From Acanthopleura granulata (taxonomy: Eukaryota; Mollusca; Polyplacophora; Chitonida; Chitonidae): a stretch of 64,000 nucleotides of DNA. The DNA lies in contig JABBOT010000080.1 in the NCBI GenBank assembly GCA_016165875.1, positions 16,650,572 to 16,714,571 of the forward strand, read 5' to 3'. Within the stretch, counting starts at the first letter, position 1, and the number at the start of each line of letters is the position of its first letter. Positions 12,323 through 25,100 of the stretch are shown in pieces. The translations under genes were made by a program, and so were the position numbers. The notes under the pieces are model-generated. The model searched no databases and was not told the DNA's origin. It saw only the letters and a program-made list of their open reading frames with translations.

Positions 12323-15300
12323 CACAGAAACGTGAATGATTTCTGACAGCTTGCTGGTGGTACCTCCGAATTCCCACAATGCTGTGCTTTCAACTACAAC
12401 CTGAAGATGAGCACTTTTCACAATGCCCATTCAGATTCCGTCATGATTGAGGTGGCTATGTTCATGTACGATGTACAAGGTTTGTCTATTGGTGTACACA
12501 GCTATACGTACTTCATACAAACTGTATAAAGCTTTTCAGATGTGCTATTTTCACATTAAAAACTCTTAAAAACTGTATATAAATATCCAATACATAGCTG
12601 GTTATGTACGATACCGGTATTGTGAGTGATTACACCCAATTTTTTTTAAGAAAAAAGGCAAAATACAACAGATCATTAATGTCAATGGCTGCACTATGAA
12701 CACAAATTACCAAATAATTTCTGTTTACAATTTACATTAAAATGTCGGAACGATAATTTATAGATGTTGATAAGAAATTCAGATCTAGACAAATGATAGC
12801 TTGATGTAATTATTCAACAAGTAAACTATGAAACTAGACACAATTCCCTGCCATAAGTAATCATAACAATCTCATGTTAATATTCTCATGTTTAGTGGCT
12901 CATTTCAACAAGTCACCATAAACTACAAAAGATCAAAGGAATAATTTTTTTACACCTGGATCCCTTGATTAGGAAGTGGAACTAGGTGTGTCAGGATAGT
13001 AATCCGGCCCACATGATAACAACTTCTGCCTGATAATGAAATCCTAACCTCTGACTTCATTCTCATGGCATCATTATCACATATACACTATGTTCCATCT
13101 TAAACCCTGTACAGAAATGTGGCTTTCATTTAATAATAAGTGAGAACAGCAGTTCATTTTCAGTATTTTGAAAACTATTAAATAGTTTCCAGATTAACAA
13201 CAAACTTTTTCAATCTGACCTCTTGTGCTCTATGTGAAATGGGTATTTTTCAGCTCTTGATGCAAACATTTCCACTAATCTTCAGTTCTACCCATGTGTC
13301 AATAGATGCTGATGAGAGCGTCTTTCTGGTCACATGACACGCTTTATCGAGTGCTGGTGTATTATGTGAGACCAGTAACGTGTGATCGCGCCTCACAATA
13401 CCGGGCGAATACTCAGGAAATCTTGGTCAAACCTTAACCCTGGCTTTTCATCACAACGCAATTCTCGAGCAATAAAAATGTACCACCTTTTCACCGCAGC
13501 TCAGAGATTTGCCTTTGATCTTGTCAGTTCTCCAGGAAAAACAGCCCATTTCCTATGCATATATTTATCGTTTATTTTGCTTCAATTACTGTTCTGGCCA
13601 GGGAAATGTTCAGCCACTCTACTATAGGCCGTTATTTTTTTCACCTGTTCACTCATGAATACTTAATGAAATGATATATTTCATTATGGTGATAACCTGA
13701 GAGAAATCAGTCAAGCGGAAAGTCTCCCAAGATTGGAGAAGGAATTCTAATGTGCTGTATTATTTGAACCTGTAATTAGTATTGACGACTCGCAACCGTC
13801 TGCTACATGCATGCATATAATTACAGGGCCAGTTTGAAGCATTTCATATAATATGTTATTCAATGTATCCAATGAGTCACGCTAGGGAGCAGTCATTTCT
13901 TGCGTTTTAAAGCAAGACTTCCAAAGTTAATATGTTATCAACACAATTAATATTACTACTGAGATCACAGAGCTAAATCAATCTCTTATGGTGGGATATT
14001 TTTACACAGGCACACAATAATTGTGTGTGTACACTTTTGTTACACTGTGTCTACATCACAGTCTCAGCTATATTTATCCTATTTTGTCCCAGGCACATGT
14101 AGGTGTATAATAATTAATTAATAAGTCTTTGTGAAGGTACATGTAGATGTTTCCATCAAATTTACATTTAAACAATATTTCCATTAGACAGATAAAAATA
14201 AAATACTTAAAAGTTTGCTTTGAATTATGACACCATTTGATCCAAACTGTGATTTCATTTGAAAGGATGTGTTTTTGGTGATGCTTTGTCACAAGCACAG
14301 TTATCCCAAAAATATCTTTCTATGACTTAAAAGCTTCTCTGCAAACTTTGACAAGTACCACTGAACTAAGAAAGACATGATCCAAACCCCTGGCATTGGC
14401 TTATGGTGTTGTATCAAACAATCCAGGTCACAAGATGTGAATGAAACACAAGATGGCGGTTGACTATATAGATGGCTCTGTATCCAGAAGACCAACCTGT
14501 CATATGGCAGCTGAATACTTACCCCCATATTGTTGGTGTTTTGTGTGTAAGACGTCCATCTCAGTCTGTCAGACGCTGTTGTTGTATCAAGTAAAACCAC
14601 TGCAAAAGATAAACAGAAATTTGGTAAGTGTTTAGCCCATATATGTATACATGTACATTAAAGGTAGAAACATTTCCAAGATCAAACACTGAAGGAATAC
14701 AAACTTGCAATACACACAATATACATAAGTGTGTTGCACTGTAAATCAGATGTACAGCTGTATGCATACAGGTGTGTACCAAATACATCAGTGCTAAATA
14801 CACATACATAATGCAAAAGGTGCTTAAACATAAACTAATGTTAGGTAGCCTCTTCAAAAAGTTCAAGAGAATTAGACATATTACGAATGGATTTAAGATT
14901 CCTCTAGGTAATGCTGAATGACTGATATTGCACTCTATAGTAATATAAACACACTACCCCCAACTGAAAACACAAGAACTTCCTAAAACATGTTTAAGGC
15001 AAAGACAAATGAAGTTTGTTTTTTTACACTGGTGATTGCAGAGAAGTTTGAGCCCAGGTGATTATACAAGGTGTAGAGACTTGTGTGGCCTGATTGAAAC
15101 TGACAAGATGATAAGGCCAGTCGTTTCAGTCAGCTCTTTCTTTAACACTGTGTAATCTTCACACGGTAGCTGGCCAGAGGAATTACACGAAATTCCATGT
15201 CAGACATTAATTGCGCTCCGCTGAACGGTGTAGAATTCTAAACAGTTCCTTAAAGGCTGTCGTCTGAGGTAGTGAAAGAATGCCAGTCTGAGAGAAGAGG

Positions 15301-17919
15301 TTGCAAAATGGGGCCAGTCTGGCAGACCAGTACGAAATGTTATGCACCCACTGGAATGCTTTATCTGATTTTCTGGTGCAACAGGGGAGTCTTATCACAA
15401 GTTTTATATTATTCACTACTGTTTCACAAGGATACTTATGCAAGAGCAGGAGTTTTTGTCATGAATGCTTTAAACTTTATACATATAGTTCAGAAACAAT
15501 CTAAATGGAAGTCTGTGTGTAAGGGAGAACGGGTGTGTCATTGCCATAGGACAATGGTGGCTAGAGCCTCTGATTTTTCCCTGTGTGCTGATGGAGCGCC
15601 CAGGTAGTCTGGCAGAGCACAGAAGTTTGCTCCATGGTATTCCCCCTGCAGACAAATGTTGGCTTTGTTTTCGTGGATTTTCGGATTAGGTGGGCGACAG
15701 AGGCAGAGGAGAGCCATTCTTTCATTGGGTCACATCTAGCTCTGTACCTGGCCTTCTGTACAGTGTTGGAGACACGCAGAGCAAGGAGGAAGATCAACAG
15801 AACCGTCTCAGCTCAGACAGTCCTGATGTGAGGAAAACAAGGGTCAAACTCGTAATCTCTTTTAACCGAGGTCTGTTTAAATCTCCCACTCTCTCCATTT
15901 CATCTCTACAGGGTTAATACTCTGCCCTAGCTCGAACAGAACACGACAGGTGAGGGGGGAAACTACATGGCTTTTTTTTTTTAAAGATTTCCACGAGGAA
16001 CAAATTCAAACACTGGTTGAACAGAACATTGAACAATTGGACATTTTTGTACTGCTGATTCAAGTTCACCTATGGGGCAAGCATGCTTATCACAACAGGT
16101 GACAAAATACCTGTGTTAAATACATTTATTCCTCTTACAATAAAACCATTTTTTCCAAAATCTGTCATACCTAAGTTTTACACTTCACTTGTGAGCAAGA
16201 GACGATTTCAAAGCTTTTCTAACATGTCTTTTACAAGTATCAGAGAACATCATTACCAGTAATTCATTTGTTCTTAAATTCACATATGAGATCAAATAAA
16301 CCATGAATGGAATTTTCTGCATATGGTTTAAAAAAGACCCAAAAACCACAGTTAGATATCATATCCAAAGAAAAGATGGTACAGGTCTTAGTTCAGTTTT
16401 CAGGCGAGTGTCATTTCACGCAATACTGAAATGTTTTCAAAATATTCAACCCAAAACCTGGCCAACCTGTTACATACAGAGTTGTTTGGAGTCCAGTGGG
16501 AAGATCTCTTGCGAAGCACAGCGGGGGGGGGAGGAATTGTCTGAAGTTAGTAATGCCCTAAGCTACACATGAAAGTCTCTTGTCAACAGATCACTTGTGA
16601 TGTATATCTGACAGATGGAGCTTTATCCCCAGCAAGACAAGCCACGAACAAAACACTGTCAAAAATGTGCACTCTCTTGCACACAATCCAAAATTCTAAA
16701 GCCAAAGCCTAAAGCAACAGAACACAACGACATACTCTAATTCTTCAACCTCTTCAACCCCCTCTGCAACCCATATTTTGAAACATTCGGACAGAACTAT
16801 GAGGTGTAGCGAAATAATTTGCACAGTTTCAGGAAGCTCACATCTTTAACCTCAAAACAACAACATTTTTAGCATCATTTTGATTATCACTTGTACACAT
16901 TCCACTGAAAAAAGCTTTAGTTGTTGAAAGGTATAAGTATATCCAGGATCAACCAGGACAACATAACTTGTCAAAGCCCCAATCTCTTCTAAAACAACCT
17001 GATATTTCACACCTGCAGTTATATTCAGCCACACAGCACCACATTTAGAACCCTTCATAAGGAACAAGTTTTGGTGTCTTTTTTCTTTACAGTCTAGCCT
17101 ACACCACAAACATTCTAAAACTGGAACAGCAGTAGACCCTTTCTGGGGGTATAGAGGTCACCCTATTATAGCCTCAGAGTCTGTGTAAACAAATTATGAG
17201 CGCATTCATCGTCCACTAGGCAAATACTGAGAGGTTTCCTAATTACCTGGCTGACCTGGGCAGAGGTGCACAGTAGCCAGGTGAAGCCATCAGTTTCCAA
17301 AGGTAAACAGTCTACATACTTAAACCCCCAACCAGCCTTCCGAAATCTCCACCAATAAAAGGTGACTCGGCCAGCCGAGGTCTCCAAATGTCATGTCACG
17401 ACAATAAACCTACATCTTTACAGAGATTAAGTAAACATTGTAAGTTGTAGCACCTTTTTCACATTTCATATTCGTGATTTGTCATATTTGAAGCAAAGCA
17501 GGCCAGACAACGGGGTAACCACACATCTGAAATATAGGACGTGGTCTGGCTCCGACAAGGATCTCTTTTACATGCAAGTCAAACCTTTGACAGAAAATAG
17601 TCGTACATTACAACCTGTTATTATTTGAATACCATTCATAACTGTTTAAAAATTTAACCTGTTAAATGTTCCTGAGAGTATACGCAAAGTGATGTAAATA
17701 TCAATCAACAACTCAAACCTGGTCCCAAAATAGAAGGCCTGTAACTTCAGCTGCTATTTCTAAGGACACATTCCAAGTAGCATATTGCAGGTGCAGATTT
17801 TAGGACATTTCCATGCATATATAAGTATATGCATATGTTTAAGTTTTTAATCATTTGATGGTTTGGCAATGTGTCATGTCTGCTATGCATGTCTAAGGTG
17901 CATGCATGTATATATAACA

Positions 17920-18110
17920 AAAGTCTGCCTCGGGTTTCTAAAATTAGATGTCCGTGAATCCGCCAGTGATTGTGAATCAGTTCTGAACCTGAAGACGCTT
18001 GACGGGATTACCTTGTTCACCACCGAGATCGAAACTCACGGAAAACATGTGAGCAGTCGACACATCCTGGAATTTGGCCTACACTGAGTAATTTGGTCGC
18101 TTTATCTCGT
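17920..18110. other. CpG-keeping patch with open frames
   Basis: A cluster of CpGs in depleted surroundings. On the + strand a frame from about 17938 to 18087 stays open after an acceptor-like TTTCTAAAATTAG and contains a possible GTGAGC donor near 18048. On the minus strand other frames are also partly open. Nothing in either translation is recognisable. It could be an exon or a conserved regulatory element. Confidence 0.25.
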
Positions 18111-18508
18111 TTCGACAAAATTTCCTCTTGCCCAGTTGCATTATGGCCCGAGGGCCACACTCAAGCCGTCCTACAGTGCCATATTATTTGGCTGCGGCAG
18201 GGCCACTTCCAAAGGTTATCAGTGCTGATATTTAGTTATAAGGCCCAGGTCTATCTCTCTCACTCCCTGTGCAGTACTTTAGCAAGCTCCATGCTGGTGG
18301 CAGTTTTTCTACATGCAGTTTTCCTAACCAGCAATCACACTTACCATCAAATACTGAGATTATCAACATAAATACGTAGGTGCTAAGCTTCAGCATTAAC
18401 CATCAAATTCTCTGTTGAAATTCTCTCTGAATAATATAATTACTTATATGATGTCTGTTGGAGGTATTTAATGTATATATCCATGAATTTAAAGTATTTA
18501 ATACTTAC

Positions 18509-18551
18509 GTGAACACTTCCTTTTCTTCACACAAAAATCTGTTTGCTCCAT
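18509..18551 (-). CDS. Candidate first coding exon (MEQTDFCVKKRKCS)
   Basis: On the minus strand an ATG in good context (ACAATGG) begins at 18551. Fourteen codons follow, MEQTDFCVKKRKCS, then a consensus donor GTAAGTAT at 18508, leaving phase 1. The KKRK run is basic enough for a nuclear-localisation signal or a membrane-proximal cytoplasmic stretch. A TATAAATA lies about 33 bases upstream of the ATG (18584-18591), which would put the transcription start only about ten bases before the ATG. The phase equals that of the signal-peptide exon at 38.9 kb, so this could be an alternative start of the same gene without a signal peptide; that is inference. I do not recognise the protein. Confidence 0.25.
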
Positions 18552-18583
18552 TGTAATGGAGATTTTTTGGCCTGTCTGATAAA

Positions 18584-18591
18584 TATTTATA
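18584..18591 (-). promoter_or_regulatory. TATA-box candidate
   Basis: The minus strand reads TATAAATA, 33 bases upstream of the ATG at 18551. In AT-rich DNA such a word is common; the spacing to an ATG and a donor is what makes it worth listing. Confidence 0.3.
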
Positions 18592-18599
18592 CAGAGAAG

Positions 18600-18860
18600 A
18601 TAGGGCTGGTGTAACTCTAAAACTGGTGTAGCAAGCTAATTAACGATTAAATCATGGCCTGAAGTCCAAACGCATTAAGACTGAGCAAAAAACTTGGTAT
18701 TTGTTCCCATGAAAAAAGGTCACCAATGCCAATGGCTGGGAAAGATGCAACGTTTTTCCCCCGAATGTTTTTAATCCTTGTGCAAATGTCACGGCGTTGA
18801 AACAATCAGTAATTAGCCTGCATTATACCATCCTTTATTCACAGTGATCTAACACACGTT
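18600..18860. promoter_or_regulatory. Possible enhancer with homeodomain-type sites
   Basis: Two TAATTA cores (18638-18643 and 18810-18815) with nearby ATTAAATC, TTTAATCC and CAATCAG words, plus several CpGs in otherwise depleted DNA. The block lies directly upstream of the candidate minus-strand start at 18551. The combination resembles developmental enhancers; this is pattern recognition, not proof. Confidence 0.3.
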
Positions 18861-19092
18861 TAAATGAGACTTAATGTAAACAGTTCTTCACTCTGGTCAC
18901 ATGCCTTTCTCTACAGGATTACACTCTGCTCACAGTTCACAGTTCCATAAAGTACATGTATCTTGTATTAGATACTATAGATTTACCGTTAATATTATAA
19001 TAACTGCGATAATATGCATAACAGCCTGCAGTATGCATCCTCGTATACACTTGTATGTAATTGTTCAAAACTTAAATTATAGTAAATTGTGC

Positions 19093-19108
19093 ATATATAT
19101 ATATATAC
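19093..19108. repeat. (TA)n microsatellite
   Basis: A short uninterrupted alternating AT tract. Confidence 0.85.
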
Positions 19109-22100
19109 CCCTTTGTTAATGTATGACACCTGTTTACATGCATATATTGCAATTCTATGCAATCCCTAGGTTCAATTTTCCCTGGAAACAGCTGCGTAGC
19201 ATAAATCCAGTATCGCGGCTTTCACGATTGGATTCCGAAAGTGCTGTTACAGTATTAGAAGACGGTTATGTGGCCAAAGCAGTGACGTGTGCTGTCAAGC
19301 TATCTTCTTGACGATGCGATTTTCTGAAACAAGTGACTGCAGCAATGGTGCAGAAAACCTCTGTATCTTAAAGGCAGCACAGATACTGCAAGTCCATTAA
19401 TCATGTGTGAAACAAATCGTTACAAGCAATTCCGTTACCCTCGCTGTCGTATCTCTCTATAAAAATTGCCCATCCTCAGCTGAAGAGAGAGTATAGCTCC
19501 ATTGGAGGTTCATAAATCGAACCGTTCACCATGGCATTGGTAAAAGGTTGTCCGTTTAGAAGAGTCATTGCAGGCGCCACTAGCAGACCTCGGAGCTCGT
19601 GAATCAAATTTGATAGGCGATATTGGGCAACCGAAGACCTGGCCAGGGTTCTTCCGTCATCAGGTTTGATTCCTATCACTGGCTGCCAACATTTGGGGCT
19701 CATAAACCAAGAAGTATGAGGAGTTTTCTCCTTTAACGTACTTCATCTCTTTTCCAAAGCCAACTAGTCCACGCATATGCTAAGTTGACAAGAAGGAAAA
19801 AAAGTGTGCTAGGTTCTCAACAGCCATTAGTCCTGCACCCAATTTCTCATGGTCACTTTTGTAATTGGATAATAGATCACTTTTACGGCCAGCACAAGAA
19901 ATGTATTTTATACATGAGACAGAAAATTTGTTAAGACTTGACAAGATCCAAAATATCTTTTCCCAAATGGATTTTCATCAGGTACAACGGTGAAGGCAAC
20001 GTTACCCATATAAATGCATATACAAAGACAAATATGCTTTCAATGGAAGCCCTTGAAATATAATTTTTCTGTCAAGTCCTAGCGCAATGATTCACATCTT
20101 AACCAGCAGATAACAGACAGGAAAAATGGACAAGACATTCTTCAGATGGAAGTATTTCACATTACATTTTACAGACACTACATGTTCATGTATCTTAACT
20201 GTATGCACAAAACAGTTGGTTTGGGCCCGTTCAAAAGCTGTGACTAGTAACATGGGAGAATCTGATTTAACATTTTTCAAAGATGTCAAAAAGGTGCACG
20301 TGGAAATACCACAGAGATAATGACACTGATAAAATCCACCAGATCCAAATTCCAGCAAAACCTTCAAATACAAGCTGTCACTTTGCATGTCTTCTGACCA
20401 ACAATATCTGATATGATATCTGGGCAGCAGTGTTGCCATGTTAGTCTCTAATCTCAAAATAACAAACTGGTTGACATTATTAATCAAGAAATCAATACAC
20501 TGCCCAAGACTAGCTGTTATCTTAGATAGTATTCTAAGCTATAAATGGTAAAGTCCATCAGCACATAGGCCAGTATGGATTCTTTCTGGATTGAAGTGTT
20601 GCTAGGATCAGATGAAGTGGAAGGAAAATCTCCCCCTTTCTGAATACAGGTGCTGGAGTTGTGTCAAGACTTGTTTATCTTAAAAAAAAATCCTCTGTTG
20701 AGCCTAAACTGACTCTGTAAGAAAAATAAGGTCGGTCAGTATGGAATTCTTTCTCTTATTGCATCTGATGAAAATGGTAGGGATCCTAAGGAAATCCAAC
20801 ATGGAAAGATAAATAAAATGTAAAAACACCTTCAAAACATTACAATAAAAGTTTTATTCAAGAGCCATTTATGATAAGGTCAGTTGGTTTATGCCCAATG
20901 AACATATTTTTAATTATGGCCTCATTGCCATACCGATGTGTACAGTTCCCCATAATGAACATCTACTGTCTAGGCAGTGGCTATATGAGCCATGAAGATT
21001 TTTTACCTGAAGATATCTTAAACTCTCACTCACTATCTTTGCACTGCCAGGTGTCTCACCCTTAAGATTCTCACCCTGTTTGAAGATCTTAAATTTCCCC
21101 TCAGAAACACAGCTGAAAATCATTAAGTGTTTGTGATCTAAAACTTTGCTCATTTTCCCCTCTACTAGATAAAGCACATACCAGAACACACAGTGGACAT
21201 ATATATACACCTAGGGGTCAAAGTTTATTTCCTGCAGGTGTCATGAAAGAGTTTCTTGGTTCCAAAAACTATTCACATGCTTGATTTAATGTTTGCGTAA
21301 GCCATCTATTAAAACCACACCTCTAGAGGGTTCTTGTGGCCAAACTATACTGTTTATCCTCTGTTCAGAAACAACTGTGATCTTACCAACATTAGCAGGG
21401 TTCACAGAATTTCTTCTCCTCCACCACTCTGGTGACGTTCAGATACTGCACAAGTGTTCTTAAGAGTTCCACTTTGCCCCACCATTGCCTTATCTAAAGA
21501 ATGCAATCATGCTAGTAAACAAAGCACTCCGCACACAGCTGATCGGTAACGTGGCTATCCCATACACAGAATGTTTGGAACGCTGATACATTATCATGAC
21601 CAACCAGTGTAGTGCTCCCAAACATTCCACTTTGGAGACACTCTAGCAGCGCTGATCTTCCACACCATATCACTCCAAGCCCCAGCAGATCTCTTCACTC
21701 AGCCACTTTTCGCCAGGCCACATATTGACTTATCCCCCAATCCACATTGCACAACTGTTTGATTGACATGAGTTTTTATTTATGTACAGTGTAATTCACA
21801 CACCTGATATATTTGCCATAAATGTTTATTTTATTAAAATAGCTGCTTCACACAAAGCTTCTGATTTCAGTCACAAATTAGAGCAAAGATCTGAAGGGTA
21901 TTCATGATCCTATATCTAGAATAAAACTGAACGGTTTGATCCCAAACTTCAAGGCCACATCAAATGACCATCAAATGCAAATCAAAATGATGCTTTTGAT
22001 GAGATCTGTATGATCTGTATGAAAACTGAAGCTCTTACTGGTAAACCATTATATTCTTGTTCAAGTTACTTGTTGGCTATGAAACAGTTTGGAAGCGCAA

Positions 22101-25100
22101 AGAAATAAAATGGCATTAGATATGGTCCTGTTATTTTGAAAACACAAATATAGTACCAATAAACTTATGGACAAGCCTATCAGTACACAAACATTTGGTG
22201 GTTATTAAAAATCAGCTGTTTTCTATTCAATATTTCATTCAGCCTTTGAGCTGTCAAGTTTTTGATAGGAGACATACGGTGGAACAAGGACAGACGTTCT
22301 TCTGTTTACAGATCACCCAGACATTTCTTCACCTAAATGTTTTGAAGTCATATTACCAGTGTTTGAAGCCTAGGAAACGAAAAAGAACCAGCTGAGCCTC
22401 ATGCTTCAAGAGGAAAAGATGTTCAAATACTATCGGATTTCTGCAAAGATGTGCCCAGCTGTTGAGGGGAATGAGGTAGGGGCAGTCAGGAGTCAAAATC
22501 CTTCAGGGGCCTGGGGCTCATGGCTCACCCTTAATAGGTGGGTGCCCCCTGAAAATCATCTTCTGTTTGGGAGGGAATGTTTTAACAACTGGCATAGACA
22601 TTATGAAAGCTTGTGGCCCATCTTGGACTCTTATACTGCCATTCCATCAAGCTTCTCTGAGATTGTGTATGTACAGCCAAATATTTCAAAGGAGAAAGGC
22701 TATTTCTGGTTTGGACTGGCATTAACACTGATGTTTGAAATTGTTAAAAATCACAACAGTTTGTAGCTATTTAACCTCTGGGGCAAATAGCTTCAGATCA
22801 TGAGTATAAAAGCGCCACGGAACATTTAGGATTACATTGATTTTTCCAAAATTTTCTTAATTTTCTGAAAAAACAACCTTACTTTTGAGCTCAGAAGGAA
22901 TGAGTAATGAGAAAACAGGCCTCTATTTTCATCCCTTTGATGTTTTTATCCAAAATCTTTGTCAAGAAGACGCCATTTTGAAGCTAGATGTATCACAAGG
23001 AGGTAAAGGAGGATACTCCATTGTATTTTAAGTATGGTAAACATAAATGTACCACATAATATTTCTTCAACATGCTGAAGGTGTGACCTTCGACCCCATA
23101 TAAGTTGCCGAGAATGCAGGGATGTCTCTGAAATTGAACAGACAGCCCCTTCACTTTTACTCTGACAGCAAAGAAATTTTCTCATGTACTGTAATTCTGT
23201 TGAAGAATGCTGACTATGAGACTTGGAAGGCGTTGGAAAGCCTTTGCTACAGACAGGGCCAACTGTTCCATGCTATTAAGTCTGAAATTGAGCCAAATGC
23301 CACAAATATATCCCTCCCCTTGCTGGTAATTTACAAAAGTACAGTTTCTTACAGTTAACCTCACATAAGCCTGAGTAATAATAAGAATTCTGAGTTGCCG
23401 CAAAGCCGGCTGGCAGCTCCATTTTTTCTGTTCCTCTCACCAGCCCTTCCAAACAATTACTCCCTGGCAGAAACCTAATAGTTCACAGTCAAGGCAATGC
23501 TTGTTCTAATGTTCAGCGTTTTGTAACAAAATCACCCACAAATCTTCCACCAGAACCCCTTTACAGCCTCCCAAACTGGTACTCAGCTACCCATGCCTGT
23601 CAAAGCTAAAGGCTGGGGGAATAGTTTATCACTCACAACAACAACATTCCATCTGCTTGTATCCTCATAGAGTCTGAGGTCAACATGGTCAAGGTTCATG
23701 TAACTATGGCTGTGAAATCTGGAAAAGTTCAAATAATGTCAGGCTGTATCGAAAGGTCCAGTGGGAAAAAAAAATGGTATGTTTCCAGAGTTTCAATAAA
23801 TGTCAAGCTAACAGTTCAAATGAACCCCTTTCTTTAAAAGTTAATTCAAAAGCACTATAACTTTTAATTCTTATGATAAAAAACAAATAAAAAAATAAAC
23901 TATGAAACAATTTGTTTCAGGAATGGTAAAATCATATATCTACTAATTTGCACCATTTCCTCAGTAGAACAGGATCAAAGGGATACTAACGAAATTATAT
24001 TGCCTCGTGTAAGGAGTTTCCATAAGGCAGCACCCGTTCCTGGCCTCATAAACTTCAACAACTTTGCCATTTGTCTGCGGAAGTCAAGACTGCCCACTAA
24101 TGCCTTAATTAAAGGGGGTTATAATTGGGGAAATATGTTGCAAACCAGTAGGTGTTTTTGATACTGATGCCAGCCTCTCTTACCCATTCACCCAAAGCAG
24201 TCTTTGCTCTGCAGCTGAATGACTTAGCCAGCTTGGGTTTCATCCAGGTACCCTCAGCTATTGGGAATAGAGGATTCCTCAGTACCAGTAGACAAGCTGT
24301 ATCATGTTGTGGAAATGTTAAACAATGTCCTTATCTCGGAACCTCTGCAGGGTGCTCCCCACCTCTCAAACAGGATTGGAGTAACATCCAGTGAACCCTA
24401 GTCCTTCAAGAACGCACCTGTATAGTTTGTCATAACCATCTCAAGCACAACACCCTATACTCCTAGCAACCATGATCACAAGCTCTTCCCTTCACCTCTG
24501 ACATCAAACCTGAGCTCAATTTGAAAGGGATATACTTATTCATCCAATATGACATCAAGTTCAAACAGGCAGCTGCAGTTGAACTCCAGTTATCTTTAAA
24601 AAGAGATTCTCGCGAGTTAATCTCTGTGCAATATGCCTCAAAAATTGTTGTCTTGTCTCTTTTGTATACCCGTCAAAATTGTAAAATTGTTAGCAAAAAA
24701 TAAAAAGGTGAGAAAGGGATTTACTGACACGCACAGTATAGTTTACCCCACTAAGGCGAGCTGACAAAACGGTCCCTGAAATAAACCTTTGTTGGGATCC
24801 AAGCCTCTCAAGTAAGCCACAGGTGGTAGGATTTCTACGTTAACAGCTCTTCAGTCACAGAAATACAAAAGGTGTGAAACAAGCCCCCCGGGCACTTTCC
24901 TTCGAACACCTTTTCGCTGCGCGCCACTGACCATTTTTATTTTCACACCTGTCCAGAGGGCTTCAACGTTTGCTCTAATAAGGTTTGATAAAGCAATCAA
25001 ACACTTGAATGTTCTGGTAAACTAAGGGCAAGGTACTCTGATCATTACAGTGGAATATGCTGACTAAGGCAGCCATTGTGTTCACTGGGCTTTGTGTGCT

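Larger units (their letters stand above)
10641..18508. other. Long non-coding stretch, mostly CpG-poor
   Basis: No supportable gene. It includes a T run at 11010-11022, an (AAAG)n tract at about 12295-12322, small CpG-keeping patches at 13300-13480 and 17920-18110, and many TACATGTA words. A 59-base + strand segment at 14565-14623 is bounded by a fair acceptor and an excellent donor and is discussed as a finding. A minus-strand acceptor of good quality (TTCTTTCACTACCTCAG, just right of 15261) leads into 18 codons and a stop, with no AATAAA nearby. Confidence 0.5.

Noticed and set aside
18509..18551. Similarity of the MEQTD start to the N terminus of a known vertebrate teneurin
   Set aside because: Only five residues match and the following residues differ; this is not evidence of homology.
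19476..19703. Protein-like 75-codon minus-strand frame
   Set aside because: It has a non-ATG start, no flanking acceptor-donor pair, and an overlap with a pol III B-box-like word that suggests repeat origin.
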